From RGIG4694 sp964501705 (lineage in GTDB: Bacteria; Bacillota; Clostridia; Oscillospirales; Ruminococcaceae), in contig CAZCUQ010000060.1 in assembly GCA_964501705.1 (NCBI GenBank), positions 1 to 11,191 on the forward strand: a DNA stretch of 11,191 nt, in the 5' to 3' direction. This document shows, piece by piece, positions 1 to 6,811 of the stretch; position 1 is the stretch's first letter; each line of letters starts with the position of its first letter. Position numbers and translations under genes: made by a program. The notes under the pieces were generated by a model, which was not told where the DNA came from, did no database searches, and saw only the letters and a list, made by a program, of their open reading frames with translations.

Positions 1-71
1 GCGTGACGGGATTCGAACCCACGGCCTCTTCGTCCCGAACGAAGCGCTCTACCAAACTGAGCCACACCTCG
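1..71 (-). tRNA. tRNA-Pro (anticodon CGG), 3' end cut by window start
   Basis: Read on the minus strand the sequence folds as a tRNA: D stem GCTC/GAGC, anticodon stem CTTCG/CGAAG, loop TTCGGGA giving anticodon CGG (plus-strand bases 35-37), and a T arm with GTGGG, TTCGAAT and CCCGT (two wobble pairs). Anticodon CGG with G at position 37 reads the proline codon CCG. The 5' end is placed at 71, so the acceptor 5' strand is CGAGGTG. The 3' acceptor strand begins CAC, which pairs, but window bases 1-2 do not pair with the 5' strand, and the final bases and any CCA lie outside the window. The identity is well supported; the extreme 3' end is uncertain. Confidence 0.9.
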
Positions 72-81
72 CAACAGAATA

Positions 82-110
82 ATTATATCACAAGGCGCGG
101 GATTTGTAAA
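82..110 (-). promoter_or_regulatory. Sigma-A-type promoter of the tRNA-Pro gene
   Basis: On the minus strand TTTACA (plus 105-110) lies 17 bases before a perfect TATAAT (plus 82-87). The predicted transcription start, about 6-7 bases further on, is only a few bases before the mature tRNA 5' end at 71. Strong, short-leader promoters like this are typical of stable RNA genes. The tRNA is therefore likely transcribed independently of the peptidase gene upstream of it. Confidence 0.75.
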
Positions 111-136
111 GCAGTATTTGAATTTTTGTCACATTT

Positions 137-163
137 CACAAAAACACATTGATTTTTTTTGTG
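137..163 (-). terminator. Possible hairpin after the leuCDB-peptidase operon
   Basis: Just past the peptidase stop codon, an 8-base inverted repeat (CACAAAAA at 137-144 and TTTTTGTG at 156-163) could form a stem with an 11-base loop. It is A/T-rich and is not followed by a clear U tract on the minus strand, so it is at best a weak intrinsic terminator. It lies between the operon and the separate tRNA promoter, where a terminator would be expected. Confidence 0.35.
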
Positions 164-167
164 GGGT

Positions 168-1868
168 TTATTTATTGATATCGTGCTCGGAAAGCCATTT
201 CATTGCCGCGTCCGCTACGATTTTAAGAGCGCTGCCTCCCTCGGCAAACGGAGAATCAAAGCCTGCCGCAGCGATAAGACCGCTGTATGTTTTTCTTCCG
301 CCCTCGCGCACTACTTTCATGTAACGATCCCATGCGCCGTCAAAATCGTTCTGCATAAGCGCCCAGAACTGTAGGGACGCCGTCTGTGCCAGGCAGTAGT
401 CAATGTAGTAAAACGGATTCTCATAAATGTGGATCTGCCGCTGCCATGCTCTGCCCTCGCCGTAAAACGGCGAGCCGTCCAAATCTATCCACGGCATATA
501 TATTTTCGTGAGCTTTTTCCATTCATCATGACGTTCTTTCGGTGTAAGCGCGGGATTTTTGTAAACAATATGCTGGAAATGATCTACCATAGTCCCGTAA
601 GGAATGAATTTAATCGCGTCGCAAAGGTGCTGATACCTGAATTTGTCCGCGTCATTACCAAAGAAATCCTCAGCCCATTTCCACGCAAAGAATTCCATGC
701 TCATGGAATGGATCTCACAGGATTCCATGGTGGGCGAACGCAGATCGGACGGATAGATATCTCTTGCGGTATATCCCGCAAATGCGTGTCCCGCCTCGTG
801 AGTAATGACTTCAACGTCTCCCGCGGTGCCGTTGAAATTCGCGAAGATGAATTCGGATTTATAATCGGGGATATCGGTGCAGTATCCGCCCGCCGCCTTT
901 CCCTTTCTCGAAAGCACGTCCATAAGCTCATTGTCGAACATGAAATCGATAAACTCCGCCGTTTCGGGAGATAACTCATGATAAAACTTCTTTCCCGCGT
1001 TTAATATATCGTCCGCCGTGCCTTTCGGAAGAGCGTTTCCCGATCGAAAACCAAGCGGCGTGTCGGAGTATTTAAGAGGATAATTTACCCCCGTGCGTTT
1101 TGCCTGTTCTCTGTAAACGCTGTCCGCTGCTGGAACGAGATATTTTATCACAGACTCGCGGAATTTCCTGACATCCTCTTCGGTGTAGTCGTTTCGGAGC
1201 ATATTGCAGTATCCGAGGGGAATGTAATTTTCATATCCCATTTTCTTTGCCATTGTATCCCGGAGAGCTACCATATCATCGAAAATTCTGTCGAGAGCAT
1301 CTCCGTTGCTGCTGTAGAAATTGCTTTCCGCCGCCCATGCGCTGTGTCTTATGCTGTCGTCTGCGGACTGCTTAAACGGCGCAAGCTCGGAGAGAGTTCT
1401 TTTTTCGCCGCGAAAATCTATCTGCGCGGACGCGATGAGCTTCTGATATTCGGTTGTAAGACGGTTATCCTCCTGCATTTCGGGGATGATTTCGGGAGAG
1501 AACGCTTTCAGAGAAATATCTATATTTTTAAACATAAGACTTCCGAAAATATTTTCAAGCTCTGCTCTTACAGGGCAGTCCGCGAGTGCCCTGTTCACTT
1601 CCAGGACATATTCCGCGTACATGGGATCAGCCTCGTCGAAGAATTCGTTTTCCTTGTCGTAAAATTCGTCCTCGGTGTTTATGCTGTGGCGGATAAGCGT
1701 AAGAGTATTCATTGTCGCGAAATTATCCGCTATGGCGTTAAAATTGTCATAAACGGTTTTTGCCTCGTCCGCTGATTTTGCGTTTCTTAAATTTTTCGCC
1801 GTCTGTTTTGCGGCAGTCTTTATTTTTTCCATATCGGGGCGGGAATATTTCATTTCCGAGAATTTCAT
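168..1868 (-). CDS. M3-family oligoendopeptidase (zinc metallopeptidase)
   Basis: This 566-residue protein is a full-length M3 family oligopeptidase, a cytoplasmic zinc enzyme that cuts short peptides. The catalytic motif HEAGH is at residues 357-361, where His357 and His361 bind zinc and Glu358 is the general base. The third zinc ligand is probably Glu385 in the EIHS segment, 28 residues after His357, as expected in M3 peptidases. There is no signal peptide and no membrane segment. Length and motif layout fit the clostridial M3 group related to, but distinct from, classical PepF, so I give no symbol. The start has a good ribosome binding site (AAAGGAAA) about seven bases upstream. It begins 24 bases after the leuB stop and is probably the last gene of the leu operon. 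A role in amino acid recycling is inferred from context; substrate specificity cannot be read from the sequence. Confidence 0.93.
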   Translation of the reverse strand: MKFSEMKYSRPDMEKIKTAAKQTAKNLRNAKSADEAKTVYDNFNAIADNFATMNTLTLIRHSINTEDEFYDKENEFFDEADPMYAEYVLEVNRALADCPVRAELENIFGSLMFKNIDISLKAFSPEIIPEMQEDNRLTTEYQKLIASAQIDFRGEKRTLSELAPFKQSADDSIRHSAWAAESNFYSSNGDALDRIFDDMVALRDTMAKKMGYENYIPLGYCNMLRNDYTEEDVRKFRESVIKYLVPAADSVYREQAKRTGVNYPLKYSDTPLGFRSGNALPKGTADDILNAGKKFYHELSPETAEFIDFMFDNELMDVLSRKGKAAGGYCTDIPDYKSEFIFANFNGTAGDVEVITHEAGHAFAGYTARDIYPSDLRSPTMESCEIHSMSMEFFAWKWAEDFFGNDADKFRYQHLCDAIKFIPYGTMVDHFQHIVYKNPALTPKERHDEWKKLTKIYMPWIDLDGSPFYGEGRAWQRQIHIYENPFYYIDYCLAQTASLQFWALMQNDFDGAWDRYMKVVREGGRKTYSGLIAAAGFDSPFAEGGSALKIVADAAMKWLSEHDINK

Positions 1869-1892
1869 AAACGTTTCCTTTCCGTAATTTAC

Positions 1893-2978
1893 TTATTCAA
1901 TTTCGCGGCAGACAGCATCGCCCATTTCCGTGCAGGAAACAAGAGTACACCCTTCGGAAAAAATATCTCCCGTGCGGATATTTTTTTTGAGTACTGTTTT
2001 TACGGCGTTTTCAATGCTGTCGGCTTCTTTTTGCATATCGAACGAATAGCGGAGCATCATTGAAGCGGAAAGAATCGTAGCTATCGGGTTGGCTTTATTC
2101 TGACCCGCGATATCGGGAGCGGAACCGCCGCTCGGCTCGTAAAGACCGAATTTTGTCTCGTTGAGGCTCGCCGACGCAAGCATACCGATAGAACCTGTTA
2201 TCATGGAGGCTTCGTCCGAAAGGATATCTCCGAACATATTCTCCGTGACCATAACGTCGAACTGCGCGGGATCTTTTACAAGCTGCATTGCGCTGTTATC
2301 GACCAGCATATGCTCAAGAGCAACTTCGGGATAATCCTTTGCGACATCGGTAACGACCTTTCTCCAGAGCCTTGAAGAATCGAGAACATTTGCCTTGTCC
2401 ACGGAGGTTACTTTTTTTCTGCGCTTCATTGCTACATCGAAAGCCTTTACGGCGATTCTGCGTATTTCGTTTTCGTTATACGTGAGAGTATCTGTCGCGG
2501 TCATAACGCCGTCACGCTCTTCGGTTTTTCTTTCGCCGAAGTAAAGTCCTCCCGTAAGCTCGCGCATAATAAGCAGATCGAATCCCTTGTCGGCTATTTC
2601 CTTTTTGAGAGGGCAGGCTTCGGAAAGCTCGGGATACAAAAGCGCGGGACGGAGATTTGCGAAAAGTCCCAGAGACTTTCTGATTTTTAAAAGACCCGCT
2701 TCGGGGCGCTTATCGGGCGGGAGCTTATACCACGGGGAGGTGGTGGTATTTCCGCCGATGGAGCCGAGCAGCACCGCGTCGGATTTTTTGCATATCTCTA
2801 TAGTCTCGTCCGTGAGAGGCACGCCGTATTTATCAATGGAACAGCCTCCCATCAAAACCTGTGTGTAATTAAATCTGTGACCGTATTTTGCGGCAACGGT
2901 ATCAAGAACTTTCATTGCTTCGGTCACGATTTCGGGACCTATTCCGTCGCCTTTTATAACGGCTATGTTTTTTTCCAT
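1893..2978 (-). CDS. leuB: 3-isopropylmalate dehydrogenase
   Basis: LeuB oxidises and decarboxylates 3-isopropylmalate with NAD to give 2-oxoisocaproate, the third dedicated step of leucine synthesis, in the cytoplasm. Family marks are GDGIGPEI near the N terminus (10-17), NLRP with substrate-binding Arg109 (108-111), RELTGGLYFGE with Tyr146, Lys195 in VDKANVLDSS, and the metal-binding aspartates Asp227, Asp251 and Asp255 (FGDILSDEAS). The nucleotide-binding segment reads YEPSGGSAPDIAG; Asp289 there fits NAD preference. The start at 2978 gives 361 residues and has AGGAAAGG upstream. An earlier in-frame ATG at 3008 directly abuts the leuD stop and lacks a good ribosome binding site. It follows leuD by 30 bases and precedes the M3 peptidase by 24. 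Confidence 0.96.
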   Translation of the reverse strand: MEKNIAVIKGDGIGPEIVTEAMKVLDTVAAKYGHRFNYTQVLMGGCSIDKYGVPLTDETIEICKKSDAVLLGSIGGNTTTSPWYKLPPDKRPEAGLLKIRKSLGLFANLRPALLYPELSEACPLKKEIADKGFDLLIMRELTGGLYFGERKTEERDGVMTATDTLTYNENEIRRIAVKAFDVAMKRRKKVTSVDKANVLDSSRLWRKVVTDVAKDYPEVALEHMLVDNSAMQLVKDPAQFDVMVTENMFGDILSDEASMITGSIGMLASASLNETKFGLYEPSGGSAPDIAGQNKANPIATILSASMMLRYSFDMQKEADSIENAVKTVLKKNIRTGDIFSEGCTLVSCTEMGDAVCREIE

Positions 2979-3008
2979 ATTAAACGTCCTTTCCTGATCG
3001 GAGATCAT

Positions 3009-3491
3009 TCACTTTTTTATCGAATTCATAAGTCCGCCCGCGTTTATTATTTCCTTGATGAAATCGGGGAACGGCTGTGCCTTATACTCTTGATTTTTGG
3101 TTTTGTTTGTGATAACGCCCGTGTCGAAATCTATCTCGACCTCGTCTCCCGCGTCGATATTCTTTGCCGCCTCGTCACACTCAAGGATAGGCAGACCGAT
3201 GTTTATGGCGTTACGGTAGAAAATTCTCGCAAATGTCGAAGCGATAACGCAGGAAATTCCGCTCGCCTTAATGGAAAGCGGAGCGTGTTCTCTCGAAGAA
3301 CCGCAGCCGAAATTAAGATTTGCGACCATGATATCTCCGTCTTTTACATTATTCACAAAATCCCTGTCAATATCCTCCATGCAGTGCTTTGCAAGCTCTT
3401 TGGGGTCGGGGCTGTTCAGATATCTTGCGGGGATAATTACGTCGGTATCGACGTTATCTCCGTATTTATGTACTTTTCCGCATACTTTCAT
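3009..3491 (-). CDS. leuD: 3-isopropylmalate dehydratase small subunit
   Basis: LeuD is the swivelling small subunit of isopropylmalate isomerase, which with LeuC converts 2-isopropylmalate to 3-isopropylmalate through a dehydration-rehydration cycle. Diagnostic segments are YGDNVDTDVIIPARYL at 10-25, the substrate-binding loop GCGSSREHAP at 62-71, and NIGLP at 97-101. At 160 residues it belongs to the short LeuD type found with short LeuC proteins in clostridia and archaea, rather than the roughly 200-residue enterobacterial type. The ribosome binding site GAGGAGGA is strong. It begins 13 bases after the leuC stop, so the two subunits are presumably co-translated from one message. Homoaconitase-type activity is a related possibility, but the adjacent leuB argues for leucine synthesis. 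Confidence 0.96.
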   Translation of the reverse strand: MKVCGKVHKYGDNVDTDVIIPARYLNSPDPKELAKHCMEDIDRDFVNNVKDGDIMVANLNFGCGSSREHAPLSIKASGISCVIASTFARIFYRNAINIGLPILECDEAAKNIDAGDEVEIDFDTGVITNKTKNQEYKAQPFPDFIKEIINAGGLMNSIKK

Positions 3492-3504
3492 TATTTTGTC
3501 CTCC

Positions 3505-4767
3505 TCATAAACTTTCTGACGGTTCGGAAATTTTACCGGTTATCGCCGAGGCAGCCGCCACATACGGAGAAGCAAGATATACCTCCGATTCGGGATGTCC
3601 CATTCTTCCGACGAAGTTTCTGTTCGTTGTGGCAACAGCTTTTTCTCCCTTTGCGAGTATTCCCATATGACCTCCGAGACACGGACCGCAGGTCGGAGTG
3701 GAAACAGCACAGCCAGCCTCGATGAAGTCAGCGATAAGTCCTTCCTTCAGCGCTTCGAGATACACAGCCTGTGTTGCGGGAATCACAATGCAGCGCACGC
3801 CCTTCGCTATGCGCTTTCCTCTGATTATTTCAGCCGCCGCCCTTATGTCCTCGATCCTGCCGTTTGTGCAGGAGCCGATAACGACCTGATCTATTTTCAC
3901 GTTGCCCCAGTTTTCGGCGGTTCTTGTATTTTCGGGAAGATGCGGGAATGAGACGGTGGGGCGGAGACCGGAAAGATCTATATCGTATACCGCGTCGTAT
4001 TCGGCGTCGGGGTCTGCCTCATAGACTTTATATTCGCGGGAAACTCTGCCTTTCTGATATTCTCTTGTGATATCGTCAACGGCGAATATTCCGTTTTTTG
4101 CGCCTGCTTCTATCGCCATATTCGCCATTGAGAGTCTCGCGTCCATGGAAAGCGATTTAAGACCGTCACCCGTAAATTCCATGGATCTGTAAAGTGCGCC
4201 GTCAACGCCTATCATTCCTATGATATGCAGGATAACGTCCTTGCCCATGACGTATTTCGGAAGAGCGCCCGTGAGATTAAACTTTATCGCGGAGGGGACT
4301 TTGAACCATGCTTCGCCCGTAGCCATTCCCGCAGCCATATCGGTCGAGCCGACGCCCGTGGAGAACGCTCCGAGAGCGCCGTATGTGCAGGTATGGCTGT
4401 CCGCGCCGATTATACATTCTCCCGAAGCGACTATCCCTTTTTCGGGAAGAAGAGCGTGTTCGATCCCCATATCTCCCACGTCGTAGTAATGAGTGATATC
4501 GTATTTTCCCGCAAATGTGCGGCACTGCTTTGCGTTTTCGGCGGATTTGATATCCTTATTCGGCGTGAAGTGATCCATTACGAGGGATATTTTATCCTTG
4601 TCGAAAACATCCGCGAAGCCGTATTTGTTGAATTCATTCACCGCAACGGGAGTTGTCACGTCGTTTCCGAGAACCATATCCAGCTTGCATCGAATAAGCT
4701 CGCCGGCACAGACAGATTCTCTTCCCGCGTGAGCGGCAAGAATTTTCTGAGTCATTGTCATTGGCAT
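3505..4767 (-). CDS. leuC: 3-isopropylmalate dehydratase large subunit
   Basis: LeuC is the [4Fe-4S] catalytic subunit of isopropylmalate isomerase, a member of the aconitase superfamily. The cluster ligands are visible as Cys300 in IGSCTNGR and Cys360 and Cys363 in CGPCLGGHMG. Other conserved stretches are GADSHTCTYGALGAF at 121-135 and NRNFVGRMGHPESEVYLASP at 382-401. At 420 residues it is the shorter LeuC type, matching the 160-residue LeuD encoded next. The start at 4767 has AAAGGATG seven bases upstream. In-frame ATGs at codons 3 and 5 are less well spaced, so the first is preferred but a downstream start cannot be excluded. It is the first gene of the operon, with its own promoter at 4848-4876. 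The oxygen-labile cluster fits an anaerobe but does not prove it. Confidence 0.96.
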   Translation of the reverse strand: MPMTMTQKILAAHAGRESVCAGELIRCKLDMVLGNDVTTPVAVNEFNKYGFADVFDKDKISLVMDHFTPNKDIKSAENAKQCRTFAGKYDITHYYDVGDMGIEHALLPEKGIVASGECIIGADSHTCTYGALGAFSTGVGSTDMAAGMATGEAWFKVPSAIKFNLTGALPKYVMGKDVILHIIGMIGVDGALYRSMEFTGDGLKSLSMDARLSMANMAIEAGAKNGIFAVDDITREYQKGRVSREYKVYEADPDAEYDAVYDIDLSGLRPTVSFPHLPENTRTAENWGNVKIDQVVIGSCTNGRIEDIRAAAEIIRGKRIAKGVRCIVIPATQAVYLEALKEGLIADFIEAGCAVSTPTCGPCLGGHMGILAKGEKAVATTNRNFVGRMGHPESEVYLASPYVAAASAITGKISEPSESL

Positions 4768-4810
4768 AATATTACATCCTTTCGATAATATATTTTAAGT
4801 ATACCATAAA

Positions 4811-4838
4811 CGAAAACAAATATCAATATATTTTTTCG
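4811..4838 (-). promoter_or_regulatory. A/T-rich hairpin in the leuC leader
   Basis: On the minus strand CGAAAA and TTTTCG bracket an inner AATAT/ATATT pairing around ATTG, giving an imperfect stem-loop with a two-base bulge inside the roughly 74-base leader of leuC. It has no following U tract and ends before the ribosome binding site. I see no T-box signature and no leader peptide rich in leucine codons here, so any regulatory role is speculative. Confidence 0.25.
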
Positions 4839-4847
4839 AGGATGTTT

Positions 4848-4876
4848 ATTTTATCACATGAATTATCGGTTGTCAA
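4848..4876 (-). promoter_or_regulatory. Sigma-A-type promoter of the leuCDB operon
   Basis: On the minus strand a perfect TTGACA (plus 4871-4876) is separated by 17 bases from TAAAAT (plus 4848-4853), five of six matches to the -10 consensus. Transcription would start near 4841 and give a leader of about 74 bases before leuC. The promoter faces away from the hrcA promoter; the rest of 4768-5116 between them is A/T-rich and shows no gene. Confidence 0.75.
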
Positions 4877-4995
4877 GAGATTATGAAAAATATCTTCGAC
4901 TAAAGACAGAAGCAAAAATGTCACTAAAAAATTATTCCTTATCGCCTTGATTTTGGATAAAACAAATAAAAATATTAAATTTGCGGAAAAATCCC

Positions 4996-5023
4996 TTGAC
5001 AAAGCAAATCTTCGGTGTATAAT
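4996..5023 (+). promoter_or_regulatory. Sigma-A-type promoter of the hrcA-grpE-dnaK-dnaJ operon
   Basis: A perfect TTGACA at 4996-5001 and a perfect TATAAT at 5018-5023 are 16 bases apart. The expected start site, near 5030, falls inside the CIRCE element immediately downstream. HrcA bound there would block transcription initiation, so promoter and operator fit together as a heat-shock control unit. Confidence 0.85.
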
Positions 5024-5027
5024 ATAA

Positions 5028-5054
5028 TTAGCACTCAAGGATAACGAGTGCTAA
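5028..5054 (+). promoter_or_regulatory. CIRCE operator (HrcA-binding inverted repeat)
   Basis: The sequence TTAGCACTC-N9-GAGTGCTAA is an exact match to the CIRCE consensus, with perfectly complementary 9-base arms. CIRCE is the binding site of HrcA, whose gene is the first in the operon downstream, giving negative autoregulation. Once transcribed the repeat can also fold as a hairpin at the mRNA 5' end. This is one of the most secure calls in the window. Confidence 0.98.
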
Positions 5055-5116
5055 CAGTTTGATAATCAGAGTGCTATCACCTGTAACGGCACTGTTTATA
5101 AAAAGGAGACTTTCGG

Positions 5117-6157
5117 ATGCCCGGTGACAGAAAATTTAAAATTCTTGCCGCTGTTGTAAATGAGTATATCCTGACGGGCGAACCGGTTGGCTCGAAAACA
5201 ATAGCTGCTATGCCCGATATCAAGGTGTCTGCGGCAACCGTAAGAAACGATATGGCTCTTCTGGAAGAACTGGGCTATCTGGAACAGCCTCATACCTCGG
5301 CGGGAAGGATCCCCACCTATAAGGGCTACAGAGTCTATATCGAACAACTGATGCCTATGGAGGAAATCTCCGCGGAAGAAAAAGAATGGCTCGACAACAG
5401 ACTTGATTCGGCGGAAGAACCTACCGAAACGGCTCTCGTGGAAACCGCTTCGAGGGCGCTTGCCGAAATCACAAGCTGCGCCGCTCTTTCTTCAAACGTT
5501 TCTCCGAAATTTTCCGTTATCACAAAGGTCGAAGTCATACCCACGGGGAAAAGACTGTACGTCCTTTTGATGATAACCTCTTCGGGAAATATCAAGAACA
5601 AGACCTGCCGCCTTGAATTCGATCTGACAAGCGATCAGCTCGCGTTCTTCTCGGATTATATATCGAAAAATTTAAGCGGAATATCCGTGGAAAGCCTTTC
5701 GGACGAAAAGCTTGAAAAGCTCTCCGAGGCAATGGGCGCCTATATGATGTCCCTTTCCCCGCTGATCCGCGCTGTGAGCGATCTCGCGAACGATTTCAGA
5801 GAACAGGATATACGCCTTTCGGGTGAGAAAAATCTCCTCGCCCGCACAGATGTGAGCGTTGACGAGGTCATTCGCTTCATAGAACAGAAAAATGAACTTT
5901 CCTCGCTTATGAACGACAGCTTCGGAGGACTTCAGGTCATCTTCGGAGATGACGGAAACTTCATTATAAATAATTCATCCGTGATAATGTCACCCATTAA
6001 AAAGGACGGAAAAACAGCAGGCTCCCTCGGCATAATAGGTCCGCTGAGACTTGATTACGCCAAGGTAATACCATATATTAAGTATCTCACGGGCAGAATA
6101 ACCGAAATGATCTCGGAAGACTTCAGTCCGCCGGACGGAGAGAAAGGAGAACCATGA
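5117..6157 (+). CDS. hrcA: Heat-inducible transcription repressor HrcA
   Basis: HrcA represses class I heat-shock genes by binding CIRCE; its activity depends on folding by chaperones, so misfolded protein in the cell relieves repression. The 346-residue length is normal. The N-terminal winged-helix domain covers about residues 1-75 and includes the hallmark run around VRNDMALLEELGYLEQPHTS (42-61) followed by AGRIPT (62-67). The remainder is the GAF-like dimerisation and effector region ending near FGDDGNF, NNSSVI and GSLGIIGPLRLDY. The start has AAAAGGAG upstream at good spacing. The perfect CIRCE 63 bases before the start supports both identity and autoregulation. Its stop overlaps the grpE start (ATGA), implying translational coupling. 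Confidence 0.97.
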   Translation: MPGDRKFKILAAVVNEYILTGEPVGSKTIAAMPDIKVSAATVRNDMALLEELGYLEQPHTSAGRIPTYKGYRVYIEQLMPMEEISAEEKEWLDNRLDSAEEPTETALVETASRALAEITSCAALSSNVSPKFSVITKVEVIPTGKRLYVLLMITSSGNIKNKTCRLEFDLTSDQLAFFSDYISKNLSGISVESLSDEKLEKLSEAMGAYMMSLSPLIRAVSDLANDFREQDIRLSGEKNLLARTDVSVDEVIRFIEQKNELSSLMNDSFGGLQVIFGDDGNFIINNSSVIMSPIKKDGKTAGSLGIIGPLRLDYAKVIPYIKYLTGRITEMISEDFSPPDGEKGEP

Positions 6158-6762
6158 TGACAGACAGCGAAACAGAAGAAATGGGAAACTTGACGAAAGA
6201 AACAAATTCTGCGGAAATCTCGGATAATACAGAGGAAAAAACAGTAACTCCCCCCACAGACAATGAACAGGAAGAACAGCCGGACGAACAACAGTCCGAG
6301 GACGAAAAAGACGAAAAAGACAAGCTTATTGAAGAGCTTCAAAATAAGCTTGCCGACGAAGAAGAAAAATATAAGCGCCTCGATGCGGAATACTATAATT
6401 ACCGAAACCGCTCGATAAAGGAAAAACAGGAGGCGGCATCGGAGGCTGCCGCAAAAACCGTTGCCGAGATCCTCTCGGTCATCGATAACTTTGAAAGAGC
6501 GCTGACCGTTGAAACCGCCGATGAATCCTATAAAAAGGGCGTGGAAATGATATATGCTCAGTTCTGCGACATCCTTAAAAAGCTGGGCGTTGAGGAAATA
6601 GACGCGATGGGCAAACCGTTCGATCCGAACTTTCACCACGCTGTCAATCAGACGGAAGACGAAAATTTCGGCGAAAATACCGTCTGCGCTGTTTTTCAAA
6701 AGGGCTATAAAATGGATAAAAAAGTTATCCGCCCCGCAATGGTTTCGGTCGCGAATCCGTAA
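6154..6762 (+). CDS. grpE: Nucleotide exchange factor GrpE
   Basis: GrpE is the DnaK co-chaperone that releases ADP and so resets the Hsp70 cycle; it acts as a cytoplasmic dimer. The first 56 residues are an acidic, low-complexity tail rich in Glu, Asp, Gln and Thr. A charged coiled-coil region follows from about 57 to 110, including YNYRNR at 81-86, then DNFERAL at 111-117. The C-terminal head carries the GrpE signature: KPFDPNFHHAV (154-164) and GYKMDKKVIRPAMVSV (184-199). Length is 202 residues. The first ATG at 6154 overlaps the hrcA stop by four bases; the adjacent ATG at 6157 is an equally possible start with better spacing from AAAGGAG. The acidic tail is the variable part of the family and has no predicted specific role. 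Confidence 0.96.
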   Translation: MMTDSETEEMGNLTKETNSAEISDNTEEKTVTPPTDNEQEEQPDEQQSEDEKDEKDKLIEELQNKLADEEEKYKRLDAEYYNYRNRSIKEKQEAASEAAAKTVAEILSVIDNFERALTVETADESYKKGVEMIYAQFCDILKKLGVEEIDAMGKPFDPNFHHAVNQTEDENFGENTVCAVFQKGYKMDKKVIRPAMVSVANP

Positions 6763-6811
6763 AAAAAAGTAACAATTTACTATAACGCAATTCATTGAAA
6801 GGATGATTCAT

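Noticed and set aside
429..974. Open frame of 181 codons opposite the M3 peptidase gene
   Set aside because: It lies antisense to conserved parts of the peptidase, including the HEAGH region, and resembles no known protein.
2877..3725. Long open frame (282 codons) on the plus strand opposite leuB, leuD and leuC
   Set aside because: It is fully antisense to three clearly identified genes, has no recognisable protein motif and no good ribosome binding site; it is a shadow of their codon bias.
4768..4870. T-box riboswitch or leucine attenuator before leuC
   Set aside because: The leader is only about 74 bases, with no T-box sequence, no run of leucine codons and no terminator with a U tract.
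6055..6795. Open frame of 246 codons on the minus strand opposite hrcA and grpE
   Set aside because: Its Phe- and Val-rich composition mirrors the Glu- and Lys-rich grpE strand; no motif supports it.
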